This document shows, one piece after another, positions 23,952-31,657 of a stretch of DNA of 64,000 bases. Source of the DNA: Roseateles sp. (lineage in GTDB: Bacteria > Pseudomonadota > Gammaproteobacteria > Burkholderiales > Burkholderiaceae_C); NCBI GenBank assembly GCA_019234295.1, contig JAFALK010000048.1, positions 1 through 64,000 on the forward strand, read 5' to 3'. Under the pieces are notes generated by a model, which saw nothing but the letters and a program-made list of their open reading frames with translations, was not told the origin of the DNA and searched no databases. Position 1 is the stretch's first letter, and each line of letters begins with the position of its first letter. A program made the position numbers and the translations under genes.

Positions 23952-26264
23952 CTAGACACGCACCTCCAGCATCTCCTGCAAGCTTTCAGGTGGAGCCGGC
24001 GGACCGAAGTGATAGCCCTGCATTTCGTCGCAGCCCTGGGCGACCAGATAGGCGGCCTGGCTTGCGTCTTCGACCCCCTCGGCGACCACGCGCAGGCGCA
24101 GTCGATGGGCCAGGGCGATGACGGCCTCCACCAGGGGCGCGCCGTCGGGTTGCTGGCCAATGCGGGAGACGAAGGAGCGATCGATCTTGAGGGCGTCCAG
24201 CGGAAAGTGCTGCAGGTAGCCCAGGCTTGAATAGCCGGTGCCGAAGTCGTCGAGCGACAACTTCACGCCCAAGGCCTTGAGTCGGCCGAGCATGGCGGTG
24301 GCGGCGGCCGGCTCGGCGATCAGCATGCCTTCCGTGATCTCGAGTTCCAGCCATTGCGGATCGACATCGTGGCGCCGCAGGGCGGCGGCGACGATGCTGT
24401 CCAGGTCGCCGGCGGCGAACTGGCGGGCGGCCACGTTCACGGCCAGACGCACGACGGGCTGGTCCGCGTCGAGCCAGGCCCTGATCTGCCGGCACGCCTC
24501 GTTGATCACCCAGCTGCCGATATCAAGGATCAGGCTGCTCTGCTCGGCCAGGGGAATGAACTGCCCCGGAGGCACCAGGCCCGCGTCCTGGCGATTCCAG
24601 CGCAGCAGGGCCTCGGCCGAGTGCACGCGACCGCTCCTGGCGTCGATCTTGGGCTGGTAGTACAGCAGCAGCTCGCCCCGATCCATGGCCTGGCTTAGCG
24701 CCGCCTCGACCTCCAGCTTGGCCGCGGCTTCGGTGGTCATGTTGCTGGTGTAGAAGCAAAAACGGTTGCGCCCCTGTTCCTTGGCGCGATACATCGCCGC
24801 ATCGGCATCTCGCAGCAGTTCGACGACCCCCATGCTGCCGTCGACCGGATGCAGGCTGATGCCGATGCTGGCGGTGACGTAGGCATCGACACCGCAGCCC
24901 AGGCGCAGCGGCGCCGCCAACGCCGCGAGCAGGTCGCGAGCTAGTGCGGCAGCGGCGGCCGGCGACTTGCAGTCTTCGCGCACGACGAGGAATTCGTCGC
25001 CGCCGAGCCGACCCAGCAGGTCTTCTGCGCCCACCCGCTCCTGCAGCCGCGCGGCGACGCGCACCAGCAGCTCATCGCCGGCCGGATGGCCGAGGCTGTC
25101 GTTGACGGTCTTGAAGCTGTCCAGGTCGATGACCAGCACCGCGGTCGTACTGTTGCGCCGCTGGGTGCGCAGCAGCGTCTGCTCGAGGCGCTCGTGCAGC
25201 AGCGCACGGTTGGGAAGTTCCGTCAGCGAGTCGTAGTGGGCCAGGCGCTCGAGCTCCAGCTCGACACTCTTGTTCAAGGAGACGTCGGTGAACACACCCA
25301 CGTAATGGCTGACCGTGCCGCTCACCGCCTCGCGCACCGCGCTGATGGTCACCCATTGGGGGTAGATCTCGCCGTTCTTGCGGCGGTTCCAAATCTCGCC
25401 CTGCCAATGGCCCAGCACATGCAGCGAATCCCACATCTGGCCGTAGAAGTCTGGGCCATGCCGGCCGGATTGCAGCATCTTGACCGGCGAGCCGATGGCC
25501 TCCGCGGCGCTGTACCCGGTGATCGTGGTGAACGCAGCGTTGACGTTCTGGATGCGGCAGTGCGCATCAGTGATCATCACGCCGTCGCGAATGTTCTCGA
25601 AGGCCATCGCCCACTGGTGCCGGCGCGCTTCCTCGAGCCGCTGTTCGGTCACGTCGCGGCTGACTCCGAAGACACCCAGTGCACGGCCCTTGCTGTCGCG
25701 CAGCGCGCCCTTGGTGCTCGTGTAGATGCGTTGGCCGTCGGTCGTGGTCAGCCGCTCCTCACGGCAGATCGGCCGGGCCGACCGGATCGCCTCCAGGTCT
25801 TCAGCGGCCAAGCCGGCAAGCTTCTCCGCCGGCAGCCATCCGCTCGAGGTCGATCCGAGCAACTGCGCCTCGCTGCGCCCGAGCACGCGGCACGTCTCGT
25901 GGTTGACGAAGAGGTAGCGCCCGTGCGGGTCCTTGACATAGATCGCGTCGCTGGAGATGTTGACGATGGACTCGAGCAGGCGCCAGACTCGCAGCTTCTC
26001 GCGCTGCGCCGCCTCCTGCCAGGCGCGACAGCGCAGCGCCCAGTACACCAGCAGGCCCGAGGCCAGCACGAGGACGATGTCCTCGGTCGCAGGGCGCCTC
26101 CAGCCCCCGCCCTGTGCTTCGCTCGGCAGCGCGATCCAGGTCAGGCCCAGCAGCAGGTACAAGACTACCGAGCACCCCGGATGAAGTGCGAGGAGCTGGC
26201 AGATCCCGCGCACGAGACCACGATCGCTGGCGTTTGCCGCCGGCGGGGCAAGATGTTCAGACAT
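23952..26264 (-). CDS. Membrane PAS-PAS-GGDEF-EAL protein (cyclic di-GMP turnover)
   Basis: A 770-residue protein with two N-terminal membrane helices (CSVVLYLLLGLTWIAL and IVLVLASGLLVYWAL), two PAS domains at about residues 100-215 and 225-345, a GGDEF domain with intact GGDEF, and an EAL domain whose motif reads EALLRW, with further catalytic residues in LAVNVAARQF, LELEITEG and LSLDDFGTGYSSLGYL. Both catalytic domains look complete, so it could make and break cyclic di-GMP. The ATG at 26264 follows GGGAGG. It converges on the hybrid kinase gene, leaving five bases between stops. Its promoter region shows no FNR-type box. Confidence 0.9.
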   Translation of the reverse strand: MSEHLAPPAANASDRGLVRGICQLLALHPGCSVVLYLLLGLTWIALPSEAQGGGWRRPATEDIVLVLASGLLVYWALRCRAWQEAAQREKLRVWRLLESIVNISSDAIYVKDPHGRYLFVNHETCRVLGRSEAQLLGSTSSGWLPAEKLAGLAAEDLEAIRSARPICREERLTTTDGQRIYTSTKGALRDSKGRALGVFGVSRDVTEQRLEEARRHQWAMAFENIRDGVMITDAHCRIQNVNAAFTTITGYSAAEAIGSPVKMLQSGRHGPDFYGQMWDSLHVLGHWQGEIWNRRKNGEIYPQWVTISAVREAVSGTVSHYVGVFTDVSLNKSVELELERLAHYDSLTELPNRALLHERLEQTLLRTQRRNSTTAVLVIDLDSFKTVNDSLGHPAGDELLVRVAARLQERVGAEDLLGRLGGDEFLVVREDCKSPAAAAALARDLLAALAAPLRLGCGVDAYVTASIGISLHPVDGSMGVVELLRDADAAMYRAKEQGRNRFCFYTSNMTTEAAAKLEVEAALSQAMDRGELLLYYQPKIDARSGRVHSAEALLRWNRQDAGLVPPGQFIPLAEQSSLILDIGSWVINEACRQIRAWLDADQPVVRLAVNVAARQFAAGDLDSIVAAALRRHDVDPQWLELEITEGMLIAEPAAATAMLGRLKALGVKLSLDDFGTGYSSLGYLQHFPLDALKIDRSFVSRIGQQPDGAPLVEAVIALAHRLRLRVVAEGVEDASQAAYLVAQGCDEMQGYHFGPPAPPESLQEMLEVRV

Positions 26265-26481
26265 GTGGGCCTCCCTGGCTCCGATGTTTTGACATGCACT
26301 GTTCGGCTCAGTCCCACGCCCCTTTTTTCTGGGATTTCTGAGTGGGATGGCACATGCTCGGCAGCCCGTGCAAACGCAGCAGCAATGGGCGAACTCGTTG
26401 GGTGACACTGGGTAACGCGCCGCGGGCTCGCGACCGTGCGGCTTGCGCACATCGGGAAGAATTCCTGCCTGGAAGGTGGCG

Positions 26482-26928
26482 TCAGGTCAATGCGTGCAGC
26501 AGGCGGGCCTCGAACAGCAGTCCCTGTTCGTACTCGCGGGCTTCGTCTGCGGGCTCGACGTCAGCTTGAAGCTCGAAAACCGGAATGCCGGCCGCCTCGC
26601 CTATCGCGCAGGCCAGGGCCTCATCCACGCCCTGGCAGACGATGGCGTCGTAGAGCTTGCCGAGCACCCGGCTGGTCGCCCGGATGAGTTCGGGGCTGCT
26701 GTCCAGGGTCAGGCTCGGACGCATCCAAGCCACGCGGGCCCCCAGCATCGCGGCGGCACGGTGAAAGCGCTGCGCTTCCTCGGTTTCGTTCGAGGCGCTG
26801 ATCAAGGCCAGGATCTTGCCCTCGAGTGGCCGCCAGGCGGCGCCGCGCTCGCGGAGTTGCTCGAGCACCGGGCGGAGCTCGGCCGACGAGGAAGACAGCG
26901 CCCAAGCGCTTGGTATTAACGGGGACAA
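26482..26928 (-). CDS. Ornithine-carbamoyltransferase-like N-terminal domain protein
   Basis: A 148-residue protein that matches only the carbamoyl-phosphate-binding half of ornithine/aspartate carbamoyltransferases. LEGKILALISASNETEEAQ stands where the family has its STRTR loop, then MLGARVAWMRPS, then ATSRVLGKLYDAIVCQG and AAGIPVFEL. The STRTR phosphate-binding motif is lost (SASNETEE) and the ornithine-binding half is absent, so transcarbamylase activity is unlikely. The frame begins at TTG 26928; no better start is visible and the gene might begin at a later GTG. An FNR-type box with a good -10 (TAGTCT) points at it, which argues that it is a working stress-regulon gene and not debris. 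Confidence 0.6.
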   Translation of the reverse strand: MSPLIPSAWALSSSSAELRPVLEQLRERGAAWRPLEGKILALISASNETEEAQRFHRAAAMLGARVAWMRPSLTLDSSPELIRATSRVLGKLYDAIVCQGVDEALACAIGEAAGIPVFELQADVEPADEAREYEQGLLFEARLLHALT

Positions 26929-26976
26929 GATGGCTGCCTAGGGTGCGTTTGTGGCTCAGACCCACCACTGGCGGCA

Positions 26977-27017
26977 AGACTACGGAATTGCCCGCCGCGT
27001 TCCATGACATCCGTCAA
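26977..27017 (-). promoter_or_regulatory. FNR-type box and -10 before the carbamoyltransferase-like gene
   Basis: The minus strand reads TTGACGGATGTCAT at 27017-27004, a TTGAC-N4-GTCAa site with its last base degenerate. TAGTCT at 26982-26977 starts 28.5 bp from its centre. The predicted transcript start is near 26970. In the rightward direction a TATAGC hexamer at 27037-27042 is two bases off this spacing, so the same site might also affect the regulator gene. Confidence 0.55.
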
Positions 27018-27156
27018 GTGGCGCGTTCGCATTGCGTATAGCGCCGTGTTACCGACCATTCACACGACGTTACCGAATGAGCCGGCGCATTGCTCTGTCG
27101 TTGTCGACGCCTTCCTAGCATTCCTTCTGACCGGCACACAAGAGAGGAACGTCGTC

Positions 27157-27915
27157 ATGATCGAAGCCCTGTCCCAACTTGAACAAGGCGCCGCCCGGCG
27201 CCCCGATCCGGCCCTGCCATCGGCCGAGCGCCAGGAGGTGCATCGCATCGCCGCGACGCTGGAGCTGCTGGCCAAGCACCTGCATTGCACGCGGCGCGTC
27301 TTGCATGCTGGCGACGTGCTCTACCACGCCGGCAAGCCCTTCGGCCAACTGCACGTGGTGACCGCGGGCATGTTCAAGCTCGTGCAGCTTGCCGCCGACG
27401 GCCGCGAACAGCTGGTCGGCGTGAAGTTCCGCGGCGACTGGCTTGGGCTCGACGGCATGGCCGACGGCAAAAAGGCATGCGACGCCGTGGCCCTCGATAC
27501 CTCCGAGGTCTGGACGATCGGATACCGGGCGCTGCTTGAGGCGGCGGCCGACGAACCGGCGCTGCTGGGTGCGTTGCATGCGGCGATGGGGCGCGAGATC
27601 TATGGCGAGCGCGAGTGGCTGATGTCGGTCTGCAGCCTGCCGACCGAAGCCCGCGTGGCCGACTTCCTGCTCTGGTGGGCCCAGACCCAGGAAGCCCGCG
27701 GCCTGCGTGGCGACCAGATCTGCCTGCGCCTGAGCCGCGCCGAGATCGGCAACTACCTCGGCATGACGCTGGAGTCGGTCAGCCGCGGCCTGTCGCGCCT
27801 GCGCCGCGAGCACGTCATCGCTTTCATCGGCAAGGGGCGGCATGACCTGCATATTCCCGACGTCGCCGCGCTCTCGGCGTTCGTGCAACGCCGGGTCGCG
27901 ACCGACCTGCACTGA
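27157..27915 (+). CDS. Crp/Fnr-family regulator, FixK/Dnr-like
   Basis: A 252-residue regulator with a cyclic-nucleotide-binding-like beta-roll at about residues 40-150 and a winged helix at about 160-235. The recognition helix reads TLESVSRGLSRLR. E206, S209 and R210 form the E-x-x-S-R signature by which FNR-type proteins read TTGAT half-sites. The N-terminal cysteine cluster of oxygen-sensing FNR is absent: only C44 lies in that part, with C108, C159 and C189 elsewhere. It therefore resembles FixK/Dnr, which do not sense oxygen through an iron-sulfur cluster. The ATG at 27157 follows AGAGAGGAA. It is the natural candidate to act on the seven FNR-type boxes in this island. Confidence 0.87.
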   Translation: MIEALSQLEQGAARRPDPALPSAERQEVHRIAATLELLAKHLHCTRRVLHAGDVLYHAGKPFGQLHVVTAGMFKLVQLAADGREQLVGVKFRGDWLGLDGMADGKKACDAVALDTSEVWTIGYRALLEAAADEPALLGALHAAMGREIYGEREWLMSVCSLPTEARVADFLLWWAQTQEARGLRGDQICLRLSRAEIGNYLGMTLESVSRGLSRLRREHVIAFIGKGRHDLHIPDVAALSAFVQRRVATDLH

Positions 27916-27936
27916 GGTGAACCCGAAGGAGTCCTG

Positions 27937-28413
27937 ATGTACGAAAGAATCCTGGTTGCCATCGACGGCAGTGAGCCGTCCGAACAGGCGCTCACCGAAG
28001 CCATCGCCGTGGCAAGTCTGACGAAAGCTCAGCTGCGCCTGCTGCACGTCGTCGACGAGCTGTCCTTTGTGCTCGGTGCTGGCTTCGGCGTTGCCGGGGC
28101 TGGCTACTCGGAGGGCTACAGCAGGGAGCTCGTCGACACCCTGCAGGAAAACGGCCGGCTTCTGCTGGAGCGGGCCGAGAAGCGCGTGCGCGAGGCCGGC
28201 CTCGAATGCACAGGCCTGTTGCGCAACAGCTTTGACGGAGCGCTCGCCGATCAGGTGGTGGCGCAAGCCAAGTCCTGGCCCGCCAGCCTGATCGTGCTCG
28301 GTTCGCACGGCCGCCGCGGCATGGCGCGGCTCTTCCTGGGCAGCGACGCGGAGACGATCTTGCGCATGGCACCGGTGCCCGTACTTTTGGTCCGCAAAGG
28401 CCAGACGAGCTAG
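27937..28413 (+). CDS. Universal stress protein, single UspA domain
   Basis: A 158-residue UspA protein starting MYERILVAIDGSEPSEQAL, with the ATP-loop pattern GSHGRRGMARLFLGSDAE and the end APVPVLLVRK. A glycine- and tyrosine-rich loop (FGVAGAGYSEGY) is a common insertion in betaproteobacterial members. It starts 21 bases after the FixK-like regulator, with AAGGAG upstream, and is very likely cotranscribed with it, the third stress protein of the island. Confidence 0.92.
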   Translation: MYERILVAIDGSEPSEQALTEAIAVASLTKAQLRLLHVVDELSFVLGAGFGVAGAGYSEGYSRELVDTLQENGRLLLERAEKRVREAGLECTGLLRNSFDGALADQVVAQAKSWPASLIVLGSHGRRGMARLFLGSDAETILRMAPVPVLLVRKGQTS

Positions 28414-28434
28414 CCGTCTTGCCCTGGCATTCGC

Positions 28435-28474
28435 TTGACGCATCCCTCGGTCGAATTACAATAAAACAGCGTTT
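28435..28474 (+). promoter_or_regulatory. kdgK promoter with KdgR-like operator
   Basis: TTGACG (28435-28440), a 16-base spacer and TACAAT (28457-28462) form a good sigma-70 promoter. Directly after the -10, AAAC-AGC-GTTT (28464-28474, flanked to AAAACAGCGTTTCAAA) fits the KdgR operator core AAAC-RNY-GTTT known from enterobacteria. A bound repressor would cover the transcript start. Confidence 0.6.
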
Positions 28475-28488
28475 CAAAAAAGTGATTC

Positions 28489-29451
28489 ATGACCTTGAAC
28501 TCGACCCTTCGGGTGGCCCTGCTGGGCGAATGCATGCTGGAACTCCAAGGGCGGGCCGTCGATCCCGCCGCGGCCCTGGGCAGCATGCAGCTGGGCTTCG
28601 GGGGTGACACGCTCAACACCGCGGTTTACCTGGCGCGCTGCGCCCCGGGCTTTGAGGTCAGCTATGCCACGGCCTTGGGGGATGACGCCTTCAGCGCCGT
28701 GATGATGCAGCGCTGGGCCGAGGAGGGGATCGCCTTGGACCTCGTGCGGCGCCTGCCTGGCCGCATGCCGGGCCTGTACATGATCGAGGTGGACGAAGCA
28801 GGCGAACGCCGCTTCAGCTACTGGCGCGACAGCGCCGCCGCGCGCGCCTATTTCGAGTTGCCGAGCACACCGCTGGAAGCGCGTGCGCAGGAGTGGGGCG
28901 CCTTCTATCTCAGCGGCATCAGCCTGGCCATCTTGCCGCCGGCCGCGCGCGAGCGTGTGTTCGAGCTGATGCAGTCCCTGCGTCGGCGCGGCGTGCCGGT
29001 CATCTTCGACAACAATTTCCGGCCGCGCCTGTGGCCCGACCGCGCTCAGGCGCGCGCCTGCTACGAGCGTGCTTTCGAGCTATCCACCACCGCCCTCATC
29101 ACGGCGGAAGATCACCAGGCGCTGCTGGGGCTGCCCACGCTGGCACAGGGCATCGAGGCCGCAAAGCAGCTGCCCAGCGGCGAGCTCGTCATCAAGCAGG
29201 GCGCCGAGCCCACGCTCGTGCGCGAGGGCGGCGCTTTGCAGGCCTGGCAGCAGGCCGCGACGCAGCCCGTGGAGCGGGTCGTCGACACGACTGCAGCGGG
29301 CGACTCCTTCGCCGCCGGCTATCTCGCGCGCCGGCTGGCCGGCGCCAGCGCCGTGGAGGCCGCGCGCTTTGGCAATCGCGTGGCGGCGCGCGTGATCCAG
29401 CATCCGGGTGCTCTGATCCCGCGCACCGCGATGGCCGACTTGATGGGCTAG
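28489..29451 (+). CDS. kdgK: 2-dehydro-3-deoxygluconokinase (KDG kinase)
   Basis: A 320-residue PfkB-family sugar kinase. It opens with a GECMLELQ segment and FGGDTLNTAVYLAR, the substrate-binding part conserved in KDG kinases, and ends with the anion-hole motif DTTAAGDSFAAGYLA, whose aspartate is the catalytic base. It phosphorylates 2-keto-3-deoxygluconate to KDPG for the lower Entner-Doudoroff route. The neighbouring kduI, kduD and kdgF genes make exactly this substrate from unsaturated uronates, which supports KDG rather than another sugar. Confidence 0.92.
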   Translation: MTLNSTLRVALLGECMLELQGRAVDPAAALGSMQLGFGGDTLNTAVYLARCAPGFEVSYATALGDDAFSAVMMQRWAEEGIALDLVRRLPGRMPGLYMIEVDEAGERRFSYWRDSAAARAYFELPSTPLEARAQEWGAFYLSGISLAILPPAARERVFELMQSLRRRGVPVIFDNNFRPRLWPDRAQARACYERAFELSTTALITAEDHQALLGLPTLAQGIEAAKQLPSGELVIKQGAEPTLVREGGALQAWQQAATQPVERVVDTTAAGDSFAAGYLARRLAGASAVEAARFGNRVAARVIQHPGALIPRTAMADLMG

Positions 29452-29491
29452 GATGAAATTCTTGCCCGACTCCCGCTTCTGACACGCATCC

Positions 29492-30310
29492 ATGGACGAC
29501 TCCCTCGACTCAAAACAACCCGAATCAGTGGCGGCGGTGCTGAAGGTCTTTGCCATCCTGCAAGCCCTGTCCGAACAGCGCGATACCGGCATCTCCGAGC
29601 TCTCGGTGCGGCTGGCCATGCCCAAGGCCACGGTCTACCGCTTCTTGCAGACCATGAAGACCTTGGGCTTTGTGCGACAGGAGGTGGACAGCGAGCGCTA
29701 CGGGCTGTCCATGAAGGCCTTCGAGCTCGGCGCCAAAGCCTTGCAGTACCCCGAGCTCGTTGACCTTGCCAAGCACCACATGCAGCTCGTGGCCGACGCC
29801 ACCGGCGAGACGGTGCACCTGGGCACCCTGATCGACAGCGAGATCATTTACGTCCACAAGGTCGACTCGCGCCACATGCTGGGCATGTACTCGCGCGTGG
29901 GCCGGCGCGCGCCGCTGCACTGCACGGCCATCGGCAAGGTGCTGATGGCCTGGGAGTTCCCCGAGCGGCGCGACCGCATTCTGCAAGGGGCCGTGTTCGA
30001 GCGCTTCCGCGACAAGACCATCACCGACAGGGCAGGCTACCTGGCCGAGCTTGAGCGCGTGCGCGCCCAGGGCTTCGGCGAGGACCGCGAGGAATTCGAC
30101 GACCACGTGCGCTGCCTGGGCGTGCCCATCTTCGATCGGCTGGGCATGCCCATCGCCGGCATGAGCGTGTCCTTCCCGACCTTCCGCTACGACCACGCCA
30201 AGGCGCCGCAGGTGGTGGCCTTGCTCAAGGACGCCAGCCGCGACATCTCCGCGCGCCTTGGCTGCACGAAGTTCCCGCTCGACGCCCCTGAGGGCGCTGC
30301 TCAGAGGTAG
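29492..30310 (+). CDS. IclR-family regulator, probable KdgR
   Basis: A 272-residue IclR protein: a winged helix at about residues 10-75 (SELSVRLAMPKATVYRFLQTM) and an effector domain with GETVHLGTLIDSEIIYVHKV, GRRAPLHCTAIGKVLMAW and REEFDDHVRCLGVPIFDRLG. It lies inside the uronate cluster 40 bases after kdgK, and two KdgR-like operators lie before kdgK and between kdgF and kduI, so it is the likely KDG-responsive repressor. Its 3' end overlaps the convergent kdgF by ten bases. Confidence 0.88.
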   Translation: MDDSLDSKQPESVAAVLKVFAILQALSEQRDTGISELSVRLAMPKATVYRFLQTMKTLGFVRQEVDSERYGLSMKAFELGAKALQYPELVDLAKHHMQLVADATGETVHLGTLIDSEIIYVHKVDSRHMLGMYSRVGRRAPLHCTAIGKVLMAWEFPERRDRILQGAVFERFRDKTITDRAGYLAELERVRAQGFGEDREEFDDHVRCLGVPIFDRLGMPIAGMSVSFPTFRYDHAKAPQVVALLKDASRDISARLGCTKFPLDAPEGAAQR

Positions 30311-30633
30311 TCGTCGCGCTGAGGCGAGAACTGGTCGAGCAGCGTGCTGTCCTGCTCCAGCGCCACCACGCCGTGCCGATGCAGGCGCGGCGCGATGAAG
30401 GCCTCGCCGGCGCGGATGATGCGCTTGACGCCTTCCACCTCGGCCTCGAAGGAGCCGCTGATGCAGAAGGCGATCTGGTCGTGCGCGTCGTGCGCGTGGG
30501 GCGTGCCCACCGCGCCCTTGTCGAACTGCACCAGCACCGACATCAGCTCTGGCGTGTGGCCGACGATTTTGCGGCGGATGCCGTCTCCCAGGTCGGTCCA
30601 GGGGGTGGCGGAGGGGTCGAAGAAGGCGTTCAT
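30301..30633 (-). CDS. kdgF: KdgF cupin, unsaturated uronate linearisation
   Basis: A 110-residue single-domain cupin. Metal ligands are seen in PHAHDAHDQ and a later HRHG, with the KdgF-like opening DLGDGIRRKIVGHTPELMSVLVQFDKGA and end DQFSPQRDDYL. KdgF turns cyclic 4,5-unsaturated uronates from pectin or alginate breakdown into linear ketouronate. It is read leftwards from a promoter (TTCCAT-N17-TATAGT on the minus strand) whose -35 lies inside the KdgR-like operator shared with kduI. Confidence 0.88.
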   Translation of the reverse strand: MNAFFDPSATPWTDLGDGIRRKIVGHTPELMSVLVQFDKGAVGTPHAHDAHDQIAFCISGSFEAEVEGVKRIIRAGEAFIAPRLHRHGVVALEQDSTLLDQFSPQRDDYL

Positions 30634-30706
30634 GAAATAGCTCCTGATGCGGCGTGTGAATCGCTCACCCGCGGCTGCAATTTGGCGTTACTATAGCGCC
30701 TCATTT

Positions 30707-30750
30707 TTGGAAATGGAACACTGGTTCAGTAATTGAAAACCAGAATTCCA
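30707..30750. promoter_or_regulatory. Divergent kdgF/kduI promoters with KdgR-like operator and long dyad
   Basis: Rightward, TTGGAA (30707-30712) and TAATTG (30730-30735) are 17 bases apart. The spacer holds AATGGAACACTGGTTCAGT (30712-30730), close to the KdgR operator. Leftward, TTCCAT (30718-30713) and TATAGT (30695-30690) are also 17 bases apart. A 13-base inverted repeat (30714-30726 and 30738-30750, two mismatches) extends the site, so one repressor could close both promoters. Confidence 0.58.
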
Positions 30751-30810
30751 TGAGCTCCCCAACGCCTTGAGAACGGGCGTCCGTCGTCTGACCTTACGAA
30801 GATCCGCACC

Positions 30811-31647
30811 ATGCAAATTCGCCAACCCATCCACAGCGCGCATGCCCGCACACTCGACACCGAGGGCCTGCGCGAGCAGTTCCTCATCGAGTCGATGTTC
30901 CAGCCCGACGCCGCCACGTTGACCTACAGCCAGATCGACCGAATCATCGTCGGCGGCATCATGCCGGTCGCGCAGGCCGTGCGCTTCGCGCCGGAGCTGG
31001 GCCGTCACACGGGCACCGACTTCTTCCTGCAGCGCCGGGAGCTGGGCCTGATCAATATCGGCGGCGCTGCGCGCGTGACGGTGGACGGCACGGTCTTCGA
31101 GATCGGCGGCCGTGAGGCGCTCTACGTGGGTCAGGGCGCGAGGGACCTGTCCTTCGAGTCGGTGGATGCCAAGCAGCCTGCCAAGCTCTACTTCAACTGC
31201 GCCCCGGCGCACACAGCCTACCCGCACCGCAAGGTCACACTGGCCGAGGCTTCGCCGGAGACACTGGGTGCGCCCGAGACGAGCAACCGGCGCACCATCT
31301 ACAAGTTCTTGGTGCCCGACGTGCTGCCCACTTGCCAGCTGCTCATGGGCATGACCCAGCTTGAGCCCGGCAGCCTGTGGAACACCATGCCCTGCCACAC
31401 GCACGACCGCCGCATGGAGGTCTACTTCTACTTCGACATGAGCGAGGACGCCGTGGTCTTCCACATGCTGGGCGAGCCCACGCAGACGCGCCACCTTGTC
31501 GTGCGCAACGAGCAAGCCGTGATCAGCCCGAGCTGGTCCATCCACTCTGGCGTGGGCACCAAGGCCTACACCTTCATCTGGGGCATGGTGGGCGAGAACC
31601 AGGTCTTCAAGGACATGGACCACATTCCGATGACCACCCTGCGCTGA
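30811..31647 (+). CDS. kduI: 4-deoxy-L-threo-5-hexosulose-uronate ketol-isomerase
   Basis: A 278-residue KduI cupin. It begins [21 protein letters not shown] and carries the family signatures [11 protein letters not shown], the zinc-ligand segment [18 protein letters not shown] and the late [12 protein letters not shown]. It converts 5-keto-4-deoxyuronate to 2,5-diketo-3-deoxygluconate in the cytoplasm, the step before KduD. The length is normal and the gene is followed after ten bases by kduD. Confidence 0.95.
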   Translation: MQIRQPIHSAHARTLDTEGLREQFLIESMFQPDAATLTYSQIDRIIVGGIMPVAQAVRFAPELGRHTGTDFFLQRRELGLINIGGAARVTVDGTVFEIGGREALYVGQGARDLSFESVDAKQPAKLYFNCAPAHTAYPHRKVTLAEASPETLGAPETSNRRTIYKFLVPDVLPTCQLLMGMTQLEPGSLWNTMPCHTHDRRMEVYFYFDMSEDAVVFHMLGEPTQTRHLVVRNEQAVISPSWSIHSGVGTKAYTFIWGMVGENQVFKDMDHIPMTTLR

Positions 31648-31657
31648 GGCCTGCACC

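Noticed and set aside
26265-26481. Possible gene or box in front of the GGDEF-EAL gene
   Set aside because: Only a ribosome binding site is clear. No FNR-type palindrome, promoter pair or hairpin stood out.
27004-27042. Rightward promoter of the FixK-like gene from the same box, with TATAGC as -10
   Set aside because: The hexamer is two bases off the spacing seen in all the other promoters, while the leftward hexamer fits exactly. Autoregulation remains possible but is not supported here.
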